From: WLMZ01 sp038227995
GTDB taxonomy: Bacteria; Actinomycetota; Acidimicrobiia; Acidimicrobiales; Ilumatobacteraceae
Assembly (NCBI GenBank): GCA_038227995.1
Contig: JBBRPP010000016.1
Coordinates: 38,066 to 102,065 of the forward strand
Length of the DNA stretch: 64,000 bases
Direction of reading: 5' to 3'
Both the position numbers and the translations under genes were made by a program. Each line of letters begins with the position of its first letter. Within the stretch, counting starts at the first letter, position 1. A model generated the notes under the pieces. The model was not told the origin of the DNA. It made no database searches and was given only the letters and a program-made list of their open reading frames with translations. Below, one piece after another: positions 20,669 to 29,939 of the stretch.

Positions 20669-21118
20669 GTGGATGCAGCGCAGATCTCGTCGCCGCTGCT
20701 GCCAACGCGTGCGTCGCGTCACTGGGCCGTCGCCGGTCCCATCGCCTGCGGGTGCGCGATGGTCGCCGCCGCGGCCTATGTCGCAGCGAACGACCCCACC
20801 GCACCCGGCACCCATCTGCCAGTGTGTCCGCTCTACGCGATGACCGGCTTCTGGTGCCCCGGCTGCGGGCTCACACGAGCCGCCCACGCCGCGTTGAACG
20901 GCCACATCGGCGCGGCGTTCGGCTACAACCTGTTCTTCCCGGTGTTCCTGATCGGCTTCGTCGTCGGCTGGTTCGCGTGGTTGCGCGCATCGTTGCATCG
21001 AGCTCCGTTGCAGTGGTTGACGCGGGTCCCGCTGTCGGTGCCGATCGCGTTCGGCGTGTTGCTGATCACTTACGGCGTGTTGCGCAACGTCCCAGCGCTC
21101 CACGTCCTCGCGCCGTAG
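20669..21118 (+). CDS. DUF2752 membrane protein
   Basis: A protein of about 149 residues with the DUF2752 hallmark CPLYAMTGFWCPGCGLTRA, followed by an amphipathic helix and two or three hydrophobic segments (about 20-40, 85-110 and 125-145). The Cys-Pro motifs suggest a metal or redox site at the membrane, but no function is established. GTG 20669 is preferred over TTG 20648; neither has a clear ribosome-binding site. It is divergent from the ABC-F gene with a short 70-nt gap. Confidence 0.8.
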   Translation: MDAAQISSPLLPTRASRHWAVAGPIACGCAMVAAAAYVAANDPTAPGTHLPVCPLYAMTGFWCPGCGLTRAAHAALNGHIGAAFGYNLFFPVFLIGFVVGWFAWLRASLHRAPLQWLTRVPLSVPIAFGVLLITYGVLRNVPALHVLAP

Positions 21119-21138
21119 CGCGGCGAGGCGCTGACCCG

Positions 21139-22302
21139 TCAGGGGCCAACGGGCTGTGTGGTCGTCGGCGGTGGTGCGTGAGTCGTCGTCGGTGCCGGCT
21201 GCGTCGTCGTCGGCTGCGTCGTCGATGGCTGAGTCGTCGACGGCTGGGTCGTGACCGGGGCCTGCGTCGTCGGGGTCGGTTGGGTGGTCGAGGTCACCTT
21301 GGTGGTGACCGTCACAACCGTTGTCGGGGTCGACCCGGCGCCGGATCTCGTCGTGGTCGTCGGCACCTCGGTGGTCGGCGTCGTGCTGCCCGAGCCGGGC
21401 TTGATGGTCGTCGGCGTCGGCGTGGCCGGAGCCGTCTTCTTCTTCTTGGTCAGGTTGCCGGGCGGGCCGGTAGCGCTGCCGCCGGAATCGTCGGTGTAGT
21501 TCGTCGCCAGGCACTTGCCCGGCTGGGCCGGGGCCTGACCCATCGCCGTCGCGATCCGCATCGCGAGCTCAGCGCGCCCGGCGGTGGTGAGGTGAAGGTT
21601 GTCGGCGCCGGTGAACGACGGGTCGGTGGAGATCGTCGCCCAATCGATCACGGTCACGTTCGGGAAGTGCAGCGCCTCGTCGAAGATGACGTCGTTCACG
21701 TCCTGCTGCTGCGGGCGGAACAGCGTCGTCGTCAGCAGGATGGTCGGGCGCGGGTACAGGCGCAGGATCAGAGCGTTGAGCGCGTCCTGGTACCGCTGTT
21801 TGTCGTAGCCGTAGTTGTTGCCGAGGAAGAGGATGGCCGCGTCCCATCCGGCGCTGAGACGGTTGTCGAGCACGGTCTTGCCGAAGTCGATGAACTTGCT
21901 CGTCTCCGCGTCGAGTTCAACCTGCCAGCCCATTGGCACGAGGTCGTCGCACAGGTCGTTGGAATAGCGCTTGGAGATCGACACCGACAACGAGTCGCCG
22001 ATCATCAGAACCCGATTCCCGGTCACGCGGCTACCAACCGAGCCCTGAATGTTGATCGTCGTCGTCGTGGTCGAGTCCGACGTCGGCGGCGCCACCGATG
22101 TCGTCGCCTCGCCGACTGACTGGGTGCCGCTCGGCGGGGTCGTCTGACCCGCGCCGGGAAGCTCACCAACTCCACCGACGGTATCGATCGTGCTCGACCG
22201 AGAGCTCGACTCGGCGGCGACGCTGCAGCCGCTGACAGCCGCGGCGAACAGCATCGCTGTCAGCGCACACTTGAGTCGTCGGGCCGCCGCCGTGGAAATC
22301 AT
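21139..22302 (-). CDS. SGNH-hydrolase-like lipoprotein with Thr/Pro-rich tail
   Basis: The 387-residue lipoprotein has its lipobox Cys at 26 (AAAVSGC). An SGNH/GDSL core follows with Ser104 in MIGDSLSVS, the GNN block (161-163), and the Asp234/His237 pair in DNLHLT. The C-terminal 120 residues are mostly Thr, Pro and Gln, with repeated TTQP units (DNA 21150-21330), a flexible wall-spanning or glycosylated tail. The family includes O-acetyl esterases acting on surface glycans; the substrate here is unknown. Confidence 0.82.
   Translation of the reverse strand: MISTAAARRLKCALTAMLFAAAVSGCSVAAESSSRSSTIDTVGGVGELPGAGQTTPPSGTQSVGEATTSVAPPTSDSTTTTTINIQGSVGSRVTGNRVLMIGDSLSVSISKRYSNDLCDDLVPMGWQVELDAETSKFIDFGKTVLDNRLSAGWDAAILFLGNNYGYDKQRYQDALNALILRLYPRPTILLTTTLFRPQQQDVNDVIFDEALHFPNVTVIDWATISTDPSFTGADNLHLTTAGRAELAMRIATAMGQAPAQPGKCLATNYTDDSGGSATGPPGNLTKKKKTAPATPTPTTIKPGSGSTTPTTEVPTTTTRSGAGSTPTTVVTVTTKVTSTTQPTPTTQAPVTTQPSTTQPSTTQPTTTQPAPTTTHAPPPTTTQPVGP
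21150..21300 (-). repeat. Low-complexity Thr-Thr-Gln-Pro coding repeat
   Basis: Several near-identical units encoding Thr-Thr-Gln-Pro-Ser/Ala lie in tandem in the tail of the SGNH lipoprotein. Unit number could vary by slippage. Confidence 0.6.
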
Positions 22303-22317
22303 GAAACCAAGAGCGTA

Positions 22318-22341
22318 CCCCGGCCCGCCTCGGGGCCGGGG
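22318..22341. terminator. G+C-rich hairpin downstream of mscL
   Basis: CCCCGGCCC (22318-22326) and GGGCCGGGG (22333-22341) form a perfect 9-bp stem with a 6-nt loop. It lies between the mscL stop and the SGNH lipoprotein start, 16 nt before the latter. There is no T-run, so it could terminate mscL or affect translation of the lipoprotein gene. Confidence 0.5.
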
Positions 22342-22396
22342 GGCGCCCCGGTCAGAACAGCGTCAACTCCACGTCAACGCTGGGCCATGAAGTGGC

Positions 22397-22834
22397 TCAG
22401 CTGCGGGCTTTGAGGGCGTCGCGGATCTCCGTCAGCAAATCGATCTCGGTGATCTCGGCGGCGGTCTCTGCGGGCTCGGCAGCCTTGTTCTTGCGCTTGA
22501 GGTTGTTGTACATCTTCACGATCGCGAACAGAACCAGACCGGTCAACACCAGGGTGATCAAGGTGTTGATGAAGGCGCCGATCTGCAGCGTCGCATTCAG
22601 TTCTTTGCCGGTGACCGCATCCTTGCCGACGTTGTGACGCAACGTGATCGTGATGTTGTTGAAGTCGGGCTGTCCGAAGATGGCGGCCACGAGCTGCATC
22701 ATGATGCCCTCGGTGAACGCCTTGATCACTGCGCCCACGGCACCGGCCAGGATCACGCCGACGGCGAGCTCGATCATGTTGCCGGACGCGATGAATTCGC
22801 GGAACTCCTTCAGCAGTCCTTTGCTGTCAGCCAT
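22397..22834 (-). CDS. mscL: Large-conductance mechanosensitive channel
   Basis: The 145-residue MscL protein has an N-terminal amphipathic helix LLKEFREFIASGN. TM1 follows (MIELAVGVILAGAVGAVIKAF), then a periplasmic loop, TM2 (about 78-100, INTLITLVLTGLVLFAIVK) and a charged C-terminal bundle. It opens under membrane tension to release solutes after osmotic downshock. ATG 22834 was chosen because GGGGAAAG lies 5 nt upstream and the family starts here. The molybdopterin oxidoreductase gene ends 17 nt upstream, so the two may be cotranscribed. Confidence 0.95.
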   Translation of the reverse strand: MADSKGLLKEFREFIASGNMIELAVGVILAGAVGAVIKAFTEGIMMQLVAAIFGQPDFNNITITLRHNVGKDAVTGKELNATLQIGAFINTLITLVLTGLVLFAIVKMYNNLKRKNKAAEPAETAAEITEIDLLTEIRDALKARS

Positions 22835-22851
22835 TCGTCTTTCCCCTTTGC

Positions 22852-24861
22852 TCATTCACCGGCAGCCACGGCGGCCACGCAGTTCTCTATCTCTACTCGG
22901 GCGTCATTGAAGCACGCTCCGGCGGCGAGATCGTTGATCGTTCGCGGGATCAGCGCGTTGGCCGTGCGCCCTCCGTCGACGTGGCGAAGCCACAACCCTT
23001 TGGGAATCGAGACCACGCCAGGGCGCAGCGTCGAATCGATGCGCGCCGGCAGTTCGATGTCGGCCAATTCGTTGAAGACCCGGACTCGCGAGCCGTCGAC
23101 GATGTCGCGGTCGGCGGCGTCGACGGGATGGATCGACACAACGGGATCCGGTGGCTCGAATTCGGCGAACATCGAGTTGATCGTGCGATTGGTCGAAGGC
23201 GTGATCATGTTCAGTCGGGTCACGGGTGCGGCGACGTACATCGGCACGGGGAGTTCGCTCGACGGGTCTGTCAGCCGCGCACGCGTCGAGCCGTCGGCAA
23301 AACCCGGACGAGTGTCGACGAACTGAACTGTGGCCCCGCTGGCGCGAAGCGACTGAATCGCATCGCCACCACCGCCGTCGGTGCGCATGGCCGACGCCAT
23401 GCGCGCCGGGTCGGGGTCGAAGTCCGCTGCCGGCAGCCCGAGGTGTTCGGCCAAGACCGACGCGACTTCGTCGTTGGTTCGACTCTCGCCGACGCGTGCG
23501 ATGACGGGCTCGATCTTCAGCATCGCGAACGAGCCGTACGACGTCGCCAGGTCAGTCGTCTCGTAGTGCGTCGTCGCGGGCAGGACGACGTCGGCCAACG
23601 CTGCCGTGTCGGTCATCACCTGTTCGTGGACGACCGTGAACAGATCGTCGCGTGAGAGTCCGGCGATGAAGGCCGACTGGTCCATCGCCGTCGCGACCGG
23701 ATTGGCCCCTTGCACGAAGAGGACTTTCGTCAGTGGCCACCCATTCAGCTGTCCGTTCAGCGCGAGGCCGACGTCGTTCATGCTCATCGCGAGGCGTGGT
23801 GGACGATCGACCCCGTGCGGCCACAGACCGTCGCGCGCCAGAGGCGCTGTGCCCGACGTGGAGTGGATCGCTCCGCTGCCGAGCACGCCGAAGTGCCCGG
23901 CCAATGCCCACAGCGCAAGTGCGGCGATGCAGCCCGAGCCGCCGTTGCGATTGCGCTCGAGGCCCCATCCGAGTCGCAGCATCGCCGGCGACGCGGAGGC
24001 CAGCATCGACGCGAACTCTTCGATCGCGGCCGGCTCGACACCGCACTCGGCGGCGGCGCGCTCGATCGTCCATTCGCGCGCCCCCGCGATGAATTCCTCC
24101 GCACCAACAGTGTTCGCAGCGAGGAATTCGGTGTCGTGACGGCCGCGTTCGACAAGCCAGTTGGCAACGGCGTAGGCCAGGACGACGTCGGTGCCGGGCC
24201 GGATCGCCAGATGGAGATCTGCCCGAGCCGCCACGCCTGTTCGGCGCGGATCAATCACGACCAGCTTGGCCCCGCTCGCCTTGACGGCCTTGTTCAGCAA
24301 GGGAATGAGGTGTGTGTTCGATGCGTTCGGATTCGCGCCCCAGATCACGATCAACTTCGAGTGCACCACGTCCATCGGGTCGGCGCCGATCATCGATCCG
24401 AAGACCTGCTCCCACGCCGCGGTGACGGTGGCAGCGCAGATCGTGTGCTCGACATCGGGGCAGCCGAGGCGCTCGAACAGTTGCAACGTCAGACCGCCGT
24501 TGGCGAACACACCGGCTGACGAGCTGTACAGATACGGCACGACGCTGTTGACACCGAACTCGTCGATCGCCGAGGACAGACGCGCAGCCACCATCCCGGC
24601 AGCTTCGTCCCACGATGCCGAACGGAACTGACCGGATCCCCGTGCACCGACACGGACCAACGGCGTCATGATCCGCTCAGGCGAATACACCCGCTTCGCA
24701 TGGTGCTTCACCTTCTGACAGATGAAGCCCTGTGTGAACGGGTTCGCCCCATCGCTCTTGTCAGCGTCGACCGCCGTGATCCGCCCGTCGTCGACGGTGA
24801 CGGACAACGAGCACGTGTCGGGGCAGTCGAGCGGACATGCGGTCGTGAGCACCTGGCGCAT
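22852..24861 (-). CDS. Molybdopterin-dependent oxidoreductase (4Fe-4S)
   Basis: The 669-residue DMSO-reductase-family enzyme has an N-terminal cluster motif at Cys9, Cys13, Cys17 and Cys48 (ACPLDCPDTC and FICQK). The molybdopterin domains follow (IWGANPNASN, LVVIDPRRTG, FVQGANPVATAMDQ), then a C-terminal dinucleotide-binding domain. A Cys in HTICAAT is placed where the Mo ligand is expected. There is no Tat signal, so it is probably cytoplasmic. No electron-transfer subunit lies nearby. The closest functional class is formate dehydrogenase/BisC-like, and the substrate is unknown. ATG 24861 was selected because the Fe-S motif follows directly. Confidence 0.88.
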   Translation of the reverse strand: MRQVLTTACPLDCPDTCSLSVTVDDGRITAVDADKSDGANPFTQGFICQKVKHHAKRVYSPERIMTPLVRVGARGSGQFRSASWDEAAGMVAARLSSAIDEFGVNSVVPYLYSSSAGVFANGGLTLQLFERLGCPDVEHTICAATVTAAWEQVFGSMIGADPMDVVHSKLIVIWGANPNASNTHLIPLLNKAVKASGAKLVVIDPRRTGVAARADLHLAIRPGTDVVLAYAVANWLVERGRHDTEFLAANTVGAEEFIAGAREWTIERAAAECGVEPAAIEEFASMLASASPAMLRLGWGLERNRNGGSGCIAALALWALAGHFGVLGSGAIHSTSGTAPLARDGLWPHGVDRPPRLAMSMNDVGLALNGQLNGWPLTKVLFVQGANPVATAMDQSAFIAGLSRDDLFTVVHEQVMTDTAALADVVLPATTHYETTDLATSYGSFAMLKIEPVIARVGESRTNDEVASVLAEHLGLPAADFDPDPARMASAMRTDGGGGDAIQSLRASGATVQFVDTRPGFADGSTRARLTDPSSELPVPMYVAAPVTRLNMITPSTNRTINSMFAEFEPPDPVVSIHPVDAADRDIVDGSRVRVFNELADIELPARIDSTLRPGVVSIPKGLWLRHVDGGRTANALIPRTINDLAAGACFNDARVEIENCVAAVAAGE

Positions 24862-24924
24862 GCGTGCAGTCTTGCTCGTCAGCGTGCGCGCCGCCACCGA
24901 ACTTCGCCACTACCGTTGTCCGCT

Positions 24925-25926
24925 GTGAGCGTCCAGCCCGGAACCGACGAGTCCGGGCCCGACGCGACCCACGACGATCTGCGTGCGGCCAGAGACCGCC
25001 TCGTCGCCGCCGGCGAGCACCCGGTCAAGGCCATCGACGAGTTGGTCCTCGACCGCCTCGACGCCCTGCAGGTGTTGCGCGCCGACACGCCCGAGGAGAA
25101 GGGCCGACTGCTCGAGAAGATCGGCGGTCCTGGCAAGCCCGAGCAGGACATCGTCGACCAGCTGTCGAAAGTACGCCCGCTGTGGCGGCCCGACCGGTTC
25201 GAGGAAGCGCACCGAATGGCAATGCGATCGATCGAAGTGCTGGACCGCAACGGCGCCCGCGATGCGACGATGCCGAAGATCGGGCCGCTCAAGCCTCCCG
25301 CCCAATTCGCTGTCGGACTGATCACTCGCTGGATCGTGAAGAACCACCAGAACACGCTCGTGACGAGAGTGCGCAAGTTGTACGAGCGGCGCGAGGCGAA
25401 TGCGATCTGGGGGACACCTGAACATCACATGTTGCGGCGAGCGCGCATCAACGCCGCGCAGGTCGAGAAGGGCTTCAAAGCCGACGCGCTCGGTTTGCCC
25501 ACGTTCCTGCTCGGTGGCGCGTTCCTGACGACCGTCGCGTCGGGCTTCCAGGCGATCTTCCGAAGCGCGCTCAGCTCGACCATCGGCACCATCGTCTTCG
25601 GCACGGTGCTGGCTCTCGTGCTGGCTGCGATCTCGTGGGCCGCGCTGTACGGAGCCGGCGTGGCGCGGCGACGAATTCGGCTCTGTACGGACCAGCCGAT
25701 GAAGGCCCTGTGGGAGACCATCGGCGCAGCCGGCAACCCGCCGCGCGATGCGAGCTACGACTTCGCCCTCTATGCGATCGTGCTGACCGTGCTGGCCTGG
25801 ATCGTGATTCCGCTCGGCGTCTGGTTCGTGTTCCACCGGATCAACGCCGACATCCACCACGACGTGCAATCGACGACCACCACGATGCGCGCAGCGTCCG
25901 CCCTGATCCGAGCCCGGCTCAGCTGA
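24925..25926 (+). CDS. Membrane protein of unknown function
   Basis: The 333-residue protein starts at GTG 24925, divergent from the molybdoenzyme. The N-terminal 180 residues are soluble and charged, with an RRARINAAQVEKGFK helix at the end. Three hydrophobic segments follow: about 198-215, about 222-247 and about 285-312. It ends in a polar helix. No family is recognised. The frame stays open upstream to 24700, but that part is antisense to the oxidoreductase and not coding-like. Confidence 0.65.
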   Translation: MSVQPGTDESGPDATHDDLRAARDRLVAAGEHPVKAIDELVLDRLDALQVLRADTPEEKGRLLEKIGGPGKPEQDIVDQLSKVRPLWRPDRFEEAHRMAMRSIEVLDRNGARDATMPKIGPLKPPAQFAVGLITRWIVKNHQNTLVTRVRKLYERREANAIWGTPEHHMLRRARINAAQVEKGFKADALGLPTFLLGGAFLTTVASGFQAIFRSALSSTIGTIVFGTVLALVLAAISWAALYGAGVARRRIRLCTDQPMKALWETIGAAGNPPRDASYDFALYAIVLTVLAWIVIPLGVWFVFHRINADIHHDVQSTTTTMRAASALIRARLS

Positions 25927-25930
25927 CCGG

Positions 25931-27193
25931 TCAGTGGTTCTGAAGGTCCTCGAATCGATCGATCCGGCGCAGCGGTTTGAAGCCCAGCCAGAACAGCACG
26001 ACAACGGCGATCGTCGCGAACCCGCCACCCGCGACTGCCGGAACGAGGCCGAACTGCTGCGCCGCCATGCCGCTCTCGAAGGCACCGAGTTCGTTCGACG
26101 CGCCGATGAAGACGTTCTCGACTGCCAGGACGCGGCCACGCTTCTCGTCTGGCGTCAGCAATGGCACCAGCGAGCTTCTGACGAAGACGCTCACCATGTC
26201 GGCACCGGTGAGGATGATCAACGCCGCGAACGCGATCGCGTAGTTCTTGGTGAAGCCGAGAACCACAGTAGCGGCGCCGAACACGCCGACCACGATCAAC
26301 AGCGTGCGGCCGACGTGCCGCTTCAACGGGTGCGACGCGAGGAAGATCGCCATCATCAGAGCGCCGATGCCAGGGGCGGCGCGCAGCCACCCATAGGCGA
26401 CGTCACCGACGTGCAGTCGGTCGGTGGCGATGGCCGGCAGCAACGCGACGGCACCACCGAAGAGAACCGCGAACAGATCGAGCGAGATGATGCTGAGCAG
26501 GATCGGTGTTCGGCGGATGAACCGCAGACCTTCGACGGCTGATCTGAGCGTCGTCTTCTCGTCCGGGTCGCGCGGTTTCGGCTGACGTTTGAAGCGCACG
26601 GGCAGCACGCAGACGAGGCCGATCGCGAGCAGTGTCGCGGCCGTCGCGTAGGCGACCCACGGCGCGATCACGTACAACACGCCGGAGACCGCGGCGCCGA
26701 GGATCGTGGCGCCGGTGAAGGTTGCGCTGAACAGCGCGATGACGCGCGGCAGCGCGTTCTCCGGCGCGATCATCGGCGGGATCGAGCGGGTGGCCGGGGC
26801 CGTGAACGCCCGGAACGCACCGAAGACGGCGGAGATGATGAAGAACGGCCACACCGCCGTCGGGTGTGATACCGAGTAGAAGACGAGCGCGACGACACAC
26901 AGCAACTCGCCGCCGAGCGCGAGCGCGGCGACCTTCTTGCGGTTGAAGTTGTCGACCACCGTCCCGGTGACGAACACGAGGAACGGCGCCGGGGCGAATT
27001 CGGCCAGACCCAGCCAGGCGAGGTCGCTCTCGCGGCCGGTGATGTCGAAGATCTCCTTGCCGAGGATCGCCAACTGCAGCGCGATGGCGGTGTAGACGAG
27101 CACCTGCGAGATCAGGAAGACCCGTACGTCGCGGTCGGCCAGGACCTCTCGTCCTGTCGGAACGGTCGGCGACTCGGGACTGCTGATACTCAC
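25931..27193 (-). CDS. MFS transporter, enterobactin-exporter-like
   Basis: The 420-residue major facilitator protein has about eleven or twelve hydrophobic segments. LISQVLVYTAIALQLAILG comes first, then the loop 2-3 motif at VDNFNRKKVAAL, where family members have a DRxxRR-type motif, and AFRAFTAPATRSIPPMIAP. This pattern fits the DUF894/EntS-like group of exporters. The start is GTG 27193 or GTG 27202; both precede the first helix. It ends 4 nt from the convergent membrane-protein gene. The substrate is not evident. Confidence 0.85.
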   Translation of the reverse strand: MSISSPESPTVPTGREVLADRDVRVFLISQVLVYTAIALQLAILGKEIFDITGRESDLAWLGLAEFAPAPFLVFVTGTVVDNFNRKKVAALALGGELLCVVALVFYSVSHPTAVWPFFIISAVFGAFRAFTAPATRSIPPMIAPENALPRVIALFSATFTGATILGAAVSGVLYVIAPWVAYATAATLLAIGLVCVLPVRFKRQPKPRDPDEKTTLRSAVEGLRFIRRTPILLSIISLDLFAVLFGGAVALLPAIATDRLHVGDVAYGWLRAAPGIGALMMAIFLASHPLKRHVGRTLLIVVGVFGAATVVLGFTKNYAIAFAALIILTGADMVSVFVRSSLVPLLTPDEKRGRVLAVENVFIGASNELGAFESGMAAQQFGLVPAVAGGGFATIAVVVLFWLGFKPLRRIDRFEDLQNH

Positions 27194-27228
27194 TCGGAGC
27201 ACGCTACCGACGGTCCCCGTTCGGCCTC

Positions 27229-28695
27229 ATGATCATTTCGTGCTACACAGATTCGGTGACCTCGCTCGCTGATGAAACCCGCTGGATGGACGCAACCGAT
27301 CAGGCTGCCCTGATCGCGAAGGGCGACGTGTCCCCGCCCGAACTGCTCGAGGCGGCGATCGAGCGGATCGAACGGATCGACCCGACCGTCAACGCCGTCG
27401 TCATCCGCTGGTTCGATCACGCTCGCGACGTTGCCGCCGGCGCCGACCTGCCGAACGGCCCGTTCCGCGGCGTGCCGTTCCTCATCAAAGACCTCTTCGC
27501 GTCCTACGCTGGCCAGCGGATCAGCAACGGCAACGTCGCCTTCAAAGAGGCCAACGTGATCGCCGAAGCCGACACCACCCTGGTCAGCCGCTACCGCGCA
27601 GCGGGACTGGTCATCGCCGGACGCACCAACAGCCCCGAGCTGGGCAGCGTCCCGACCACCGAGCCACTCGCGTGGGGCGCGACGCACAACCCGTGGGACC
27701 TCGAACGCACACCTGGTGGATCCAGCGGCGGCGCTGCCGCCGCGGTTGCGTCCGGCATGGTTCCGTTCGCACATGCCAGCGACGGCGGTGGCTCGATCCG
27801 CATTCCCGCGTCGTGCTGCGGCCTGGTCGGTTTGAAGCCGAGCCAGGGACGCATCACGCTCGGCCCCGTTCGCGACGAGAGCGGGCTCTCGGTCGAGCAC
27901 TGTGTCAGCCGAACGGTGCGCGACACTGCCGCGTTGCTCGACGCAGTTCGCGGTCCCGGGGTGGGCGACACCGTCATCGCTCCGCCGCCCGTCCGGCCGT
28001 ACATCGACGAGGTCGGCGCAGACCCCGGCCGGCTCCGCATCGGCGTCCTCGACCATCATCCGCAGGGCGGTCACGTCGACGGCGAATGCACCGACGCCAC
28101 CCGCCGAACCGCTGCCCTGCTCGAATCTCTCGGTCATCACGTCGAGGACGCGTGGCCGGTGGCGCTCGAGGACACCACGTTCGGCTCGAAGTTCGGCGCG
28201 CTGTGGAGCGCCAACATGGGCCTCTCCAAGCGACGCTTCGAGGACCAGCTGGGGCGACCGTTGGAGGACCGCGAGTTCGAGCCGCTCAACCGTGTGCAAG
28301 CCGACTTCGCGTCGCACTTCAGCTCGGTCGAATACGCGCTCGCACTGTCGGCCGTGGCGCAGTACCGGCGCGCCATCCAGTCGTGGTGGGCCGACGGGTG
28401 GGACCTACTGCTGACACCGACCCTGGCCGAGGTGCCGTTGACGTTGGGCACGATTCGCAACGACCCCGCCAACCCAATGAGCGCGATGGTGCGCTCTGGC
28501 CAGTTCGTTCCGTTCACACCGCCGTTCAACACCAGTGGCCAGCCGGCGATCAGCGTGCCGCTGCAGTGGACCGACGGCGGCTTGCCCATCGGCGTGCAAC
28601 TGGTCGCCGCGTACGGACGCGAAGACGTGCTGATCCAAGTGGCAAGCCAGTTGGAAGTGGCCCAACCGTGGGCGCAGCGAGTTCCGAACATCTGA
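27229..28695 (+). CDS. Amidase (amidase-signature family)
   Basis: The 488-residue enzyme keeps the Ser-cisSer-Lys triad: Lys87 (FLIKDLF), cis-Ser165 (TPGGSSGG) and nucleophile Ser189 (GGGSIRIPAS), spaced 24 residues apart as in FAAH. It hydrolyses carboxamides. It is not clearly GatA, since no gatB/gatC lies nearby and the C-terminal part is that of a free-standing amidase. ATG 27229 lies 35 nt from the divergent MFS start. The substrate is unknown. Confidence 0.9.
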   Translation: MIISCYTDSVTSLADETRWMDATDQAALIAKGDVSPPELLEAAIERIERIDPTVNAVVIRWFDHARDVAAGADLPNGPFRGVPFLIKDLFASYAGQRISNGNVAFKEANVIAEADTTLVSRYRAAGLVIAGRTNSPELGSVPTTEPLAWGATHNPWDLERTPGGSSGGAAAAVASGMVPFAHASDGGGSIRIPASCCGLVGLKPSQGRITLGPVRDESGLSVEHCVSRTVRDTAALLDAVRGPGVGDTVIAPPPVRPYIDEVGADPGRLRIGVLDHHPQGGHVDGECTDATRRTAALLESLGHHVEDAWPVALEDTTFGSKFGALWSANMGLSKRRFEDQLGRPLEDREFEPLNRVQADFASHFSSVEYALALSAVAQYRRAIQSWWADGWDLLLTPTLAEVPLTLGTIRNDPANPMSAMVRSGQFVPFTPPFNTSGQPAISVPLQWTDGGLPIGVQLVAAYGREDVLIQVASQLEVAQPWAQRVPNI

Positions 28696-28718
28696 CGAGT
28701 TCGAGAACGCACCGCGGT

Positions 28719-29543
28719 TCAACGGGCGGTCCAACCACCGTCCACGATCACCGACTGGCCGGTCATGAACGTGCTCGCCCGGCTGGCGAGCAGCAGCAGC
28801 GCTCCATCGAGCTCGTGCGCTTCACCCATGCGTGGGATCGGCGAGTTGGCGTTGATGAAACGCTGGCTGCCTTCGTCGGTGTCCATGCCGGCCGTCATCT
28901 CGCTCTCGAACCAGCCGGGACAGAGGGCGTTGACGTGAATCCCCTTGCGTGCCCACTGCAACCCGAGCTCGCGAGTCAAGTTCACGACACCGCCTTTCGA
29001 CGCGCAGTAGTGGGCCTGCTTGACGGGCGACGAACCCACGTGGCCGAACATCGAGGCGATGTTGACGATGCTGCCGTACCGCTGGGCGACCATCGGCACC
29101 GATGCGAGCTTGCTGAGGTGCCACAACGCGGTGACGTTCAGTTCGATCGCCTGCCGGAACGTGTCGAGGTCTTCGTCCTCGATCGCGACCTTGGCACCAA
29201 TGCCTGCGTTGTTGACCAGGATGTGCACCGTCCCGAACCGCTCGATCGTCGCCGCGACGAGCCGCTCACGGTCGTCCGCCAGCGACAGATCGGCGGCGAT
29301 TGCATGGGCTCCGGGCAGCTGCTCGACCAATTGCTGCAGGCGATCTGCCCGGCGCGCCGCAATGACCACGGTTGCGCCGGCCGCGTGGAGGACCCGGGCA
29401 AACCGCTGGCCCAGACCGGCGGATGCTCCGGTCACGATGGCCACCTGACCGTCGACGCGGAACATGCCCGCGACGTCGATCGTGGGACTGTCGATGGTGG
29501 ACATGGGAAGGCTCGGGGCCGGCTGCATCACGTGGTCGGACAT
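28719..29543 (-). CDS. Short-chain dehydrogenase/reductase
   Basis: The 274-residue classical SDR has the cofactor motif TGASAGLGQRFA (38-49), the NNAG block (111-114), and catalytic Ser164, Tyr179 and Lys183 (YCASK). Arg residues after the second strand (AARRAD) suggest NADP(H). The C-terminal VIVDGGWTAR is typical of hydroxy-acyl or gluconate-type SDRs. It converges with the amidase gene 24 nt away. The substrate is not predictable. Confidence 0.9.
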   Translation of the reverse strand: MSDHVMQPAPSLPMSTIDSPTIDVAGMFRVDGQVAIVTGASAGLGQRFARVLHAAGATVVIAARRADRLQQLVEQLPGAHAIAADLSLADDRERLVAATIERFGTVHILVNNAGIGAKVAIEDEDLDTFRQAIELNVTALWHLSKLASVPMVAQRYGSIVNIASMFGHVGSSPVKQAHYCASKGGVVNLTRELGLQWARKGIHVNALCPGWFESEMTAGMDTDEGSQRFINANSPIPRMGEAHELDGALLLLASRASTFMTGQSVIVDGGWTAR

Positions 29544-29637
29544 GGCGTCACGTTACGACAGGGCGTCGAACATGTCGGTTTCGAGAATATGTGTCAGAAA
29601 TGTGATCGATTCGGGCATCACCGACGTCTATACAACT

Positions 29638-29910
29638 ATGAACACGAACATCACCGCCCCCCACGGTTCCACATGGTCCCGAACCGCAACGCTCGCGGTG
29701 ATCGTGACCGGGTCGGCAGCCCTTGCCGCCTGGCTGCTCGCAGCGATCGCTCACCTGTCCGAGCATGCCGTCGTCGTCAGCGTGATGGTGGCCGCGTTCG
29801 CGGCGAGTTGGATGTTCACGAGCCGTCCACGATTTGCCAGCCACCAGCTCGGCCGGTCGACGCAGGGTCATCGGGTCACCCTCGTCCCCGTCCGGCAACG
29901 GGCACGCTGA
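29638..29910 (+). CDS. Small membrane protein (90 residues)
   Basis: ATG 29638 begins MNTNITAPHGSTWSRTATLA. Two hydrophobic segments (about 17-38 and 43-61) are joined by a short loop, and a basic tail ends VRQRAR. TATACA (29629-29634) just before the ATG looks like a -10 element of a leaderless or very short-leader transcript. The gene is divergent from the SDR and 29 nt ahead of the hydrolase. No family is recognised. Confidence 0.6.
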   Translation: MNTNITAPHGSTWSRTATLAVIVTGSAALAAWLLAAIAHLSEHAVVVSVMVAAFAASWMFTSRPRFASHQLGRSTQGHRVTLVPVRQRAR

Positions 29911-29939
29911 GGAGCAATCAGATGTGACACGATGCGGCC

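Noticed and set aside
29566..29584. TCGAA-N9-TTCGA dyad between the SDR and small membrane protein genes
   Set aside because: The arms are only 5 bp and there is no regulator gene nearby, so it may be chance.
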